DNA of 64,000 bases from Cephalotus follicularis (Eukaryota; Streptophyta; Magnoliopsida; Oxalidales; Cephalotaceae): assembly GCA_001972305.1 (NCBI GenBank), contig BDDD01000989.1, forward strand, positions 124,001-188,000, written 5' to 3'. Within the stretch, counting starts at the first letter, position 1. Each line of letters opens with the position of its first letter. Positions 49,801 through 60,452 of this stretch are shown here, in pieces. Below the pieces are notes generated by a model. It was not told where the DNA came from. It did not search any database and saw only the letters and a list, made by a program, of their open reading frames with translations. Made by a program: the position numbers and the translations under genes.

Positions 49801-52800
49801 CAACCAACAGCTTCAGGCAATGCCCCTTCTTCACCTGCTTCATCTTCCAATGTCTTCGTATCATCGTGCTCATTTAACATCGATTTCCCATTATGAGCAC
49901 CTCCCTCAGCATCTTCAAGCCCCTCCAACTTACTTCCAGAACTTGTAGAAGGACCAACATTCTCACCTCTGAAAGCTTGTGCCAACGTTACCTCTTCATA
50001 TACTTCATCACCTAATATCTTTATATCATTATTCTCATTTGACATCAAATTCCCATTAAAATCATCTGGCTGAATTAGATCAGCTGGTTTAACAAAAGCA
50101 TCGCTTTTGTCAACAATTTTGTCACTAGAAGCATCAGCACTTCTGTCACTGTCAACTGTGTTGCCAACATGTTCAACAATTCCAAAAATTTCTCTTTGGT
50201 CTTGCTGAAAGTGTTTTTGTTTCAATTTTTCAATTTTAGTAAGCTGTTCAGGTGTAAGGGACACTTCAGCTGTATGTGCTAAGACGTTCACCTAAAACAG
50301 ACAAAATAAAAAAGAAAACAATGTCAACCATTCAAAATGCACATTACAGGTAAGAAAGGAAATCATCGCACTTTTCAATGATACAGTAGTTGCTAGTCCT
50401 TTACAGGAAAGGAAACCTATAGAGTTATGAGGTTTAAGTCGACAGGAATTACTTGAGTCAGTAGTGAGTCTATCAAACCTTGTTATTGAATTTAAACTTC
50501 ATGAGTGGAATACTAATTACTGATTGCTGGACATTTTGTGGTAAAAGACTATCAAGATGGGAACGACATTGCACATAGTGGTAGAATGATAGAATCCAAC
50601 AATCTAAAGAACAGTTACAACAGCACGATGACCAATTTCTAAAGTTGCAATACTGAGGAATAAATGACATGTAAATACAGTCAATGGAAAACTGCCATCG
50701 ACCATTGACTCAGTGTGGTAAGTAAACCAAAGGCCCATAGACACTCACTTGTCATGATTGTACTGGATGTTGGATGTAATACACACATGTACATCACCAC
50801 AATATCTCTAATAGCAACAGTTAGGGTCGTGGCATTACACAATATTTGCATTATTACACATCATTAGCATACTTTGGTAAGTGTTAAGAAACAAATTAGA
50901 CAAAAATGCCTTTGAGAATTGCAGATATCATTTGCTCCACACAGACAAAGAAACCAAATCTAAAATGAATTCCTATTTGAATTACATGCCTGATTAGCAG
51001 GCCTTATATGCCAAATCACTTCAACTCTCAATAACACAAAACAGCCACTATATGCCCTATTAATGTGACTCCGACTGGAACTCTATAATGTTTCTGAGAC
51101 ACTCATGGGCTTGAAGTGAAGGGCTTATCCAAGTACAAGTCCAAAGTCAACATATTTTCCATTTGATCTTGCATAACTATGGTGACCTACCGAAAATTTT
51201 GCAACAAGTAGAACGTACAATTGCATGCACATCCAGAGTTATCTGATAAGCAAATCAAATACAATAACAAAATAAACTAACCGCATCAGACATCTCACAA
51301 TGAAGCTTAGTTACAGAATCTCCACGCCCAAGCTCTTGAGCAACTCCATAAGCGATATAGGTTTTAGGCCCCATGTCAGGCTTGAAAGATTTATAAGGCA
51401 AAAAGGTAGCTAGGTTCAAAGGGCCACAACGAGGATGTGTATATTCCTTAAAGGGTAAACAACAGAGAAACTCAGCACCATGGCGTGGCAAGCGCTTGTC
51501 AAATTCAGTAGATGGAGGCCAATCTTTCAATTTCAGTATCCGAGGCCAATCAAAAGCATCAAATCGACCTTTTAAATACCCATTAAAGAATTCTTTGTTG
51601 TTAATTTCTACCTGCGTTGATCATGACAATTCATAATATTAAACAAAAAAAAAGGTCACAAAAATAGCACTTACAACTAACATTAAGAGTTTAACATATT
51701 TGGAAAAGAAGAAACAAAACAAATACAGCCATACCGCTAACCGATTTACATGAAATGTAAACAGATTTAAACACTTAATAGGAAAACTATCTGATATGGA
51801 CTATACCAGAATTACCTTGAAAACCAAGAAATGATGGTTACTCACCCAATAAAGGAAATTACAAGGATTGAACAACTTATATTTACTTCTGGTAACTTAT
51901 CAAACTATTGGATTGGTCAACAAAAGAAGGAACACAACTCATCTTCTGGCAGAATAGAGTTCAAGAAACATTACTTCAGTGTCACTGTAGAAGAATTTCC
52001 AACTATAAAGTGGGTTTCTTTTTTTCATAGTTTCAAAGCCAACTCCTCTAATAATAGTCCAATTAATAACCCACCCAAAAGCATTTGAAACTTCTGAGAA
52101 AAAAATGTTATATTAATTTAACTAACAATTTAAATAAAGACTTAGAGAGTAGTAACACGCACCTCTAAAGCCAAATTCAAGAATAAGTGAAAAAAATAAA
52201 CATCAGTTGCAAAACAAGCAAAATATCAAACAGAAATATAGTTTAAATCTCCCTCATGAACTTTCTTCAATAACATGTGAAAACATTCCACAGAGAAAGA
52301 TATAAACAAATAAACTGACCTCACACCAATCCAAACATTCAAGGGCCTTTACATCCAAATGTCGGCCGTGCTTTTGACTATTTATCTGACGGAAGGCACG
52401 CCACATGACCATTGGCTCCCAGCTTAAGCCAGATGCAGTTTCAAGTACATTCCTAACAATTACAGGCTCAGCTCTCATCCAGTGGTGCTGAAAATGCTCC
52501 AAATCCTCATGCTGGATATCCATGGCCTTTGGACAGAATAAATAGTTATCAACAGACTCTTCTCGAGAAGCAGCTTTCAATATCTTACCACCGCTCATGC
52601 CAACATCACCAATGTAATTAAAACACAAACAACGTTCTTCAGGAATCCTAGAAATATTCGCAAGACCCAAACTTCCTGCAATATCGTCCGCTTTTTTTGC
52701 CAACTCCGAGACAAAGTTTTCTGGGAACATACACTTCAATTCTAGGATTCCATCACCACAATAGCAAGAAATGCTTCCATCATCATTTGCTTTCCAACCA

Positions 52801-54841
52801 GAAATTGACCTCACAAGATCCCTGTTGCTGGTCTCATCCGAAACTGTAACCACGCTCCCCACCCCACCATGCAAATAATCAAATCCTCGGTCAATAAACT
52901 CCATTGACACTTTCTCCCCACCTCCCTGGAGATGTCCATTCCGAACCTCCCAGCAACAGATGAGGCAGAGCTCAGAGGAACAGTTTGAACAGCTCCTGTG
53001 AAAATCAAAGATTGAAGTTCTGCAATTGTCACTGCAAGTAAGAGAAGTGGCATCAGAATCATATCAAATATACAGAATAAGTGGGTTAAAAACTACTCCA
53101 ATAAGTGGTCCTACCAGAATACTCGCTCATTCTCTGCCAAATTTGCATTTGCTATCTGTAAATCTTCAAGTGCTAGCCCTGCACAAATTACAGTGACAAA
53201 TGGTTTTATGTAGCAGTTTCTGGTTCAACTCAGTTTTTCTAAACCTGAAAGCCATCTTTTAATCCTTGATGAACTGACTTACCTGCAGCTACTCATAGGA
53301 TCTTTACAGTTGCAGATGAGGGAATAAAGGCATTGAATTTAAAAAAATAAAATAAAGAAAAAACCAAAAACAAGGGTAACTTCTAACGTTTGGCCATACT
53401 TTTGAGCCAATGAAAGGGGCAAATTTAACTTCCATATTTGATGGTTCAACCTATTATTTGATAGTTCAACATCCAAATTACAGGGTTTGTCAAAAAAAAA
53501 AACAAGGCTTGCTAACCAAATGAATTACAAGCCTATATACAATGAACCCAACGGAATACCTAGTCGCATAGCCTCCACCTCCTTCTCCTTCATTTGTTCC
53601 TCATCTATTTGCTTCAAATATGGGAGGAGTGTTTCTACCACATACTTAGAGTAATACACTTTTTCACCATCACTGACAACCGGATAATAATTCTTCAGAT
53701 CCTACAGTCAATAAATACTTAATAGTTTAATCACATGTCCCACATACATGCATTGAAAAGACTTATAAAGTATGATGTGCATAGAGATGGAAAAACTTAC
53801 GTTAATGGGAACATCTAAGCGTGAACCTAAGCGTAAACATGCTTTGCAATTGCAATTGTTACGACAAAATGGGCAAGACTCAGCAATTTCATCCTCTTTC
53901 AAGTTAGGATACCTAAAATCATCGTGGAAATAATGGGTGCAATAGAAAAAAAGAAAATCACCCTACAACAATTATGCGATTCAAACAAAGTGGAATGCTA
54001 AACATTAACATACCAAGTCTTCAAGCAAGGGATACAATATCGCTTTCTCAGACAACGTTGGCACCGAACAACTCGGCCTTTATCATTCCTCTGACATTGA
54101 TGGCACATTAAAGACACATTCGCAATGCACTATACATCAAAAATTTAAAATATAACAAAATAAGTGAACCATAGATAGATACATAAGCAACTACAACTTA
54201 TAACACAAACCCAGATAAAATTTCCTTACCTCACGCTTGTCACATTCCCCTTCCTTCTCCACTAATACATTACCATTTGGATTCCTCAATGAATAATTTG
54301 ATTCACCTTTCATTGTACCATTTCCTGCAAGCTGCTTCTCTGCAACCACCTCTGTACCTTCTCTGCCACTCTCACCATCCTCTAGGACCACACTTTTTCT
54401 GCCCTTTCGACGGTACTTTTGCTTATAAAGTCTTTCATCTACTTCATTATTCACATTCTTATTTCTCATCCCCAAAGACCCACCATTCTCTTGCCCATTC
54501 TCCATCACCAAGTCATCTTTTTTCACCTTGCTACTGTTCCCTTGAATCAAAATATCCCCTTCATCCGCTTCCTCCTCTCGCTGCCGCTTCTTCCGACCAT
54601 TCTTCACTGCAAGCTCTACCCTCTCACCGTCCTCTTGACCGGGCTTTTTCGCAGAAACTCTATCGCATACTTGAGTAGCAGCATAACACACCATATTAGC
54701 AGCCCTTGTTGTAATCCCCAAAGACCCACCATTCTTTTGCTCATTCTCAATCACCAAGTCATCATTTTTCACCTTGCCCCCACTCCTTTGAATCAAAATA
54801 TCATCTTCCTCTGCCAGCGGCCACTTCTCACGTCTCTTCAT
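46840..54841 (-). CDS. KDM3/JMJ25-type JmjC protein, tandem copy B
   Basis: Paralogue of the gene at 26871-42183. Twelve exons join in phase: 54230-54841, 54014-54129, 53801-53912, 53560-53701, 53115-53178, 52320-53031, 51282-51611, 49629-50291, 49066-49138, 48875-48960, 47698-47817, 46840-46917 (about 1035 aa). The RING-like and second Cys clusters and the JmjC fold are kept. Differences from copy A: the N-terminal AT-hook-like stretch is missing; exon 1 has an internal duplication of about 82 aa; exon 3 has a 4-residue insertion (RLGS) between RING-like cluster and linker; the iron motif is HxE (H690, E692, with H964); exon 8 has two acidic repeat units; and the protein ends at TAA after MTFHTE with no basic tail exon. 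Start: the first in-frame ATG is 54841; a TTG lies two codons before. No internal stop, so it is probably functional. Confidence 0.9.
47335..47610. mobile_element. Remnant of the hAT element in intron 11 of JmjC copy B
   Basis: Carries the same cgggtt/aacaggttacac subterminal words and the same right edge (ccagccctagctgagaggta against ccacccctacctgagaggtg) as 31864-33137 in copy A. The left half and its flank are not recognisable. Confidence 0.65.
49731..50057 (-). repeat. Two-unit in-frame repeat in exon 8 of JmjC copy B
   Basis: 109 residues: one [10 protein letters not shown]-type unit and one terminal [10 protein letters not shown]-type unit, matching the first and last units of the copy A array. 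Confidence 0.93.
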
Positions 54842-54912
54842 TCCCAAATAAAGGAACCATCGAGAGAGAGCGAAAGGAAGATTACACGCTCCAATGGAGA
54901 GTAAAAACCAAA

Positions 54913-54915
<3 letters not shown>

Positions 54916-54951
<36 letters not shown>

Positions 54952-54954
54952 GAG
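54916..54954. repeat. (GA)n microsatellite in the leader of JmjC copy B
   Basis: About 19 GA units with one interruption, roughly 75 bases before the ATG. Copy A has only a short GA run at the matching place. Confidence 0.9.
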
Positions 54955-55020
54955 AGTAAATATTCGAAAGTGTGTGTCTTTGTATTGTACACAGGGAAAA
55001 GAAGCAATTGGGTTTAGAAT

Positions 55021-55760
55021 TAATTTAGGCCTCAAAAGTTGGACTAATGCAGCCTGATCCAACAGACCTAAAATGTTGGACCAAGCCCATACTGATCCAG
55101 CAGATGTAAAAATTTACCCTGGCAAACCCAAACTCATATTCAGGCCCAATAGCACCTTATAAACAAATAAGGTTACTAGCTTCTAAAGCATGCAATATGT
55201 AAAATTGTGTCAATTAACTATGAAAAACATTAATCCCTTTATATAATACAAAAAAATTTATATAATTAAGTCAACCCCATATTTAGAATTACAACCAGTG
55301 ATAATCTATATAGTAAAGTGAATATGTTATGTCATAACACATTATTGCGTATGTTTATCTCCCATAGTTATTATAATTAAGTATATTGTATAATTTAATT
55401 GTTGATTTTGATATTCCATCATGCATGTCAAATTTTAAGCTAATTGGATTAAATAATTTAATGTTTTACAGTATATGAGGATAAAAAACATAATCGTTGG
55501 AATTTTTATAAGTATGTATATAAATAAAATGGTTAGAGATATTCCATAAATTTAAAAAATTTCATATATTATTTACATAGATAAAAAAAAATCCAAGGAT
55601 TGAACTTGTAGAAGATAAATTATAAGTTCAATTATTGGGGTACATGATATATAAAACACTCAACTTGTAACACACACATATAAATATATCATTAAGATGA
55701 AAAATGAATAAGAAAAATATTTAAAGAAAATAATACTGTAAGTCTACAAACCTTTTGGTC
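55021..55760. other. AT-rich spacer, no gene seen
   Basis: The first 130 bases contain words like cctgatccaacagacc repeated twice with changes. The remainder has no ORF or repeat I can name. Confidence 0.55.
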
Positions 55761-55768
55761 CTTGCAAC

Positions 55769-56454
55769 TAGAGCTGTGCAAACGATCCGAAAAAACCGAA
55801 AGACCGAACCAAACCGGTGTATTCGGTTCTGTTTGGTTCGGCATTATAAGATCACGATTCGGTTTCAGATTTAAAAATAGTAAAACCGTCCGGTTCGGTT
55901 TCAGTTTCGGTTTGTGAGATTGAAAAACCCGGACCTCATTTATTATACATATTATTTTTATAATTTTATATATCTAATTAATAATTATCTACCCAATACT
56001 TCTATTGCACTCACCAACACAAAATTAAAAAAAGTATACACTCATCTAATTATCTTATCTAATTAAGCCATTATAAGAGGATATTTTGTGTTTTTATTAT
56101 GTTAGCAAGCTATTTTGTGTTGTTATTATGTTTTTATTATGTTAGTGGGGTATGTAGTTGGCTACAAGTCTGTTAAAATACTATGTAGTTATAAAAATTG
56201 AGTATGTTTTTTTAATTGTAATTTTTTATTTGATTTTATTTGTGGTATATTTTTATTAATTTTATGATATGATACAAAGGCTAAAATCGTGAACCCGAAC
56301 CGAACCGAACCGAATCGATTTTTTCGGTTCAGTTTATATAGTTTCAATAAGTGTTCGGTTCGGTTTCGGTTTTTTATTTTCAAAAAACCGTATAGTTCGA
56401 TTCGGTTTCGGTTTTCTTAAAAAACCGTCTCAAACCGAACCGTGAACACCCCTA
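55769..56454. mobile_element. hAT-type element with perfect 8-bp target duplication
   Basis: CTTGCAAC flanks both ends (55761-55768, 56455-56462). The left end TAGAGCTGTGCAAACG and the inward right end TAGGGGTGTTCACGG are imperfect inverted repeats. Both arms are built of iterated ggttcggtttcggttt words in opposite orientations, about 100-130 bases each, around an AT-rich core without an ORF. Length 686 bp, non-autonomous. Confidence 0.88.
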
Positions 56455-56462
56455 CTTGCAAC

Positions 56463-59400
56463 CTTTTCTATGTTTGAAACTATACATCAAAATTAAACAA
56501 AAATCTCCATATACTGATTGAGTTTCACAAAATAAAATATTAGAAAAAATTATACGAGTTCAGAGGATTAATATAATTGCAAAAATCTAAAAATTAGCAA
56601 TAAACAAGAAAACAAGGAATTATAAATAACATGTCTCAAATTGATTGATTTTTTTTTCAAAATTTCAAATGTTCCTATCACGTTAATATATGTTTTTGAT
56701 AATTTTGTATGAAATAATTCCGGGAGGGTTAATATTATTATTGTTGTTGTTATATAATTATGTGTTAGCTTTCAATACTACAATATCCTGATATGGGTAA
56801 GGATTTACTTGAGCCAAGAACCTGTATTATCAAACCGAGAATTAGTGAATTAGCAATCAATTTCTTGGTACAATTAGAGCACAAATGGGTACAAAACTTT
56901 GAGGAAGAAAGTTTGAATATGAAATAAAAGTAATATTAGAAGTACTATTTCCATGTCGATGTGTATTATGAAATGAAAATTTTTTTGGTCCGGCAAAGAC
57001 GCGCACAAAACACTAGTTTCCACGCTCATGATCAGCATCGCAACGAGGGGCTGTGTTACACCATCAGGAGGGTTCTCAATAAAGCTCTCATTTCCGCTCC
57101 GAAATGAAATTGTGTTAGGGTACCAAGAGATTAGTTATGTGCATCATGGGAAAAATTAACTAGGCATTCATGTGTTTATATTGTTGTAAAACTAGTAAAT
57201 CTCCCTTCCTTCACACTTAAAACAACGTTCTACTGCTGCACCATTTAATTAAACAACTTATTTACAATAACAATATATATATATATATATATGCTCTCTC
57301 TCCTTTTCAGCATTATCAGGTATAATAATGCACTATATAGATGTCTGCAAGGGCCATGTGAATGTGAAGGTAATGAGTGAAGTGGACATGAAACCACCTT
57401 CTGGGACACTTCCTATTTCTGGCAAGCATCATGTTCTTATCATGATTCCACTTTCTGTATGAATTTTTTTTTTTTTTTTAACTAGTGACCTGGTGTAGCT
57501 ATACTTTAATGAGATTTTTGTCTCTCTTTAGGTTTAGATAAAATTCAATTGAATTTGGAGTTTTAGACTCAATAATATAAGGTATGAATATATTGACTGG
57601 GAGACAATAAATGCAACTCATATTGACAGAGAGTGTATAGGTGTGGCAAGTTCAATGGGTTAAAATAGTGGGATATCATGATGTTGACACTTGGATGCAA
57701 GACAAACTTTTAGGGGACCAAGTTGCTAACCCTAGTTTCCCTATTAAGAATTGCTGATGTGTTTTCTGATTAGAATTTGCAACTATAAATAGCTAATTGC
57801 ATCAAAAGTCTCATTTGCAACTCAGGAATATATAAATGAAGTGAAATCAAAATTTTAATTATATAAACTAACTTACAACTTATATACATTTGAAATTATT
57901 AGGCTACTGCCAGTTGTACATACACATAATGCAGTTATATCAAAGATAAAATAATTAAATATCTTTCTCAGGTTCTTGGGTAGACACGGTCTACAATGAA
58001 CGCATATTATTTCTTTTTAAAATAAAATAATATTCTTTAGAAAAAGATAGAGTATGTCCACGATGAACTTTTTGTCGACTCAATAATTTTTCCTTTATCA
58101 ATTTGCTTAAATCAAAGCAATTTCGAAGGGTTTTACACAGTAGGTAATACATTTCTGCTAGGAGTTATTCAATCGGTAAAGGCCAGAAGTATATGTTGCT
58201 AGTCTTAATATAGCATACACCACATATAAATGTCAACTCCTACACAAACATTTAATTATTTACCTTGAAAAGAGCTACCAATGGAATCGACTCAATATTT
58301 GAGTAAAAGTTGAAATAAGAAACAGCTTATTTTAGGGTTACTTGAGCCCTAAACTCATGTAAAAAGAGTAGCAATAATCTGCTGGGCTATTTCGTCTGGC
58401 CTCATCAAATGTCTTGTGCTTTTGGATACCAATTGAGCTGTCTACAATAGAAGCAAGTAAAGGAAAATTCTTAGGTTCACTCGCTCACACTAGTCAAACA
58501 ATATACAATCACCTAAACATTAATTAGTTATTTTTCTCTAATCACCTAATGAACTTTATTTTTTTGGTTTAAGATACACTATATATTTAGCGTAATTACG
58601 TTATGGATTCAGTGCACGCAAGAATCTCTCCGAGTAAAGTCCACAATCATATCTTATAGTAAAATAGTTAAAGATATATAGCCTATATGCTAGAGGTAAG
58701 TGTTAGTTCTCAAGGACAGAAATTTTTTTTTAAAAAAAAAAAAGGAGATCTGATGAAGAACATTGTCAAAGAAAAATCGTTTTGAGTCTAGGGTTTACTC
58801 AATCGCCCATAAAAAGATAATAAAAAAAGGGTGATTTCATTTTAACACTATTCCCTAGAGTTGCTATGATGCTCTATGCCTAAACCATGAACCATGCATG
58901 GAAGTCTCTCTCAAGGATTGTTACACTTTGTCGTTTCCCATTAGGTCATGGGTTTTGGCCAACTTCTCTCTTGCATTGCTATTTTGGGTAATTCCCAGTT
59001 CTATTACCTTTTGTTGTAACTTTCCAAAATTGGCAAAACTCATGTTGCTTGGCAGATCATAGCAGAGAGTGGTTGCAAGTCACAGTAATCTTCTGTCCCA
59101 TTGGCTAATGTTTCTTTAAAGGCCCATAAATGAATGTTTATTTTGCAAGAAATTACAAATAATACCACCATGTACAATGCCATCAAGTCTTTTAATTCTG
59201 TTTTAATATGTCACATTAATGAGAGTAATTCTATTAAGTACGCAACATCATAATAATTGAGATGTTGAAACAATAATGATGATGTTTTGAAATATCATCG
59301 ATGATATTTTAATTTTTTTTCGTATTAAAAAGTTAACGTTGTTTCGATCGATTATGATGGTATCGCAATCGTGGTCATTAACATTAATAAATTAATATTA

Positions 59401-59480
59401 CAAAGCACTTTGGTAGTTTTGTTCATATAGAGGGTAGGTTTTAAGTATGTAAAAATAGTATACCTATAGAAATAAATCAC
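56463..59480. other. Long AT-rich spacer, no gene seen
   Basis: Three kilobases upstream of the MADS-box gene without a credible ORF. It holds a GC-richer patch at about 56990-57110 of unknown origin, an (AT)n run at 57271-57292 and several poly(A)/poly(T) junctions. Distal promoter elements of the MADS gene may lie here. Confidence 0.55.
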
Positions 59481-59502
59481 AAATGCGCCCTTCATTCCTC
59501 AA

Positions 59503-59509
59503 TATATAT
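59503..59509 (+). promoter_or_regulatory. TATA box of the MADS-box gene (candidate)
   Basis: TATATAT about 480 bases before the ATG. A donor-like site (gatcag|gtaaac, 59551/59552) and an acceptor-like site (ccctatag, ending 59935) suggest a short non-coding first exon and a 5' UTR intron, common in MIKC genes. Confidence 0.4.
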
Positions 59510-59564
59510 TTCTCTTACTCTGCTAGCAAGGGAATTCACAGAAGAAAGATCAGGTAAACAAGTT

Positions 59565-59567
<3 letters not shown>

Positions 59568-59600
<33 letters not shown>
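59568..59600 (+). repeat. (CT)n microsatellite in the 5' leader region of the MADS gene
   Basis: About 15 CT units right after the inferred 5' UTR donor. CT/GA tracts at this position are known binding sites for BPC-type GAGA factors in plant MADS genes; binding here is inferred. Confidence 0.85.
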
Positions 59601-59602
<2 letters not shown>

Positions 59603-59982
59603 TCCATTTCTTTTTATATGGACTACAAGGATATATATATAGATATATACACACACATATATATACCAGTAAGTTATTACTTTAGGATTAAAGTGCTTAT
59701 ATAGTTTTCATATATTTGTCATCTCTCTTGTGTCTAGTATAGTCCATGTTTGAACTTTCATTATAATTAGAAATTTAAATAAAATTATCTTTCCATATTC
59801 TGTAACCTAAATGCTTAAGCCTTTATGTAGTTTTTTGGGAGTAATTGTTGGGTTCTTTTAGATCAGCAAAATATGGCATGTAAATATATAGAATGTTAAA
59901 ATATATTCTCTTTATATCAAAACTTTCCCTATAGGAGATAGACAAATTAAGAGTGACTATAAGCTATTGATCAACAACAAGT

Positions 59983-60396
59983 ATGGGACGTGGCAAGATA
60001 CCGATCAAGAGGATCGAGAACCAAACAACCAGACAAGTGACCTTCTCGAAGCGAAGAGCAGGGCTTTTGAAGAAGACACATGAACTCTCAGTTCTTTGTG
60101 ATGCTCAGATTGGACTCATTGTCTTCTCCAGTACTGGAAAGATGTGCCAGTACTGCACTGAGCCTTTGAGGTTTAAGTTTTATGATCATCTCTCTCTCCT
60201 CTTTCATATAGTTACTGGGTTTTGATTGGTGTGCTAATTCATTAACCTTGTTGCTGCTTTTTGTCGTTTTGTTTCTTGCCCTCTTGCCCTTTTTTGTTGT
60301 GGGGTTCTTCACTTCTTCTCTTGCTTAGCATATTGTGGATCCTTACCAGACATGCATACATACATAGAATGTAATGTGTTGATGTATCTTCTTTAG

Positions 60397-60452
<56 letters not shown>

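Larger units (their letters stand above)
46370..55020 (-). repeat. Tandem duplication block, copy B
   Basis: Homologous to 27145-42325 in the same orientation, with introns as well as exons conserved. This makes it a segmental (DNA-level) duplication rather than a retrocopy. Confidence 0.85.

Noticed and set aside
60088-60312. Minus-strand open frame over the MADS exon
   Set aside because: Antisense to the MADS-box domain and flanking intron, with no homology.
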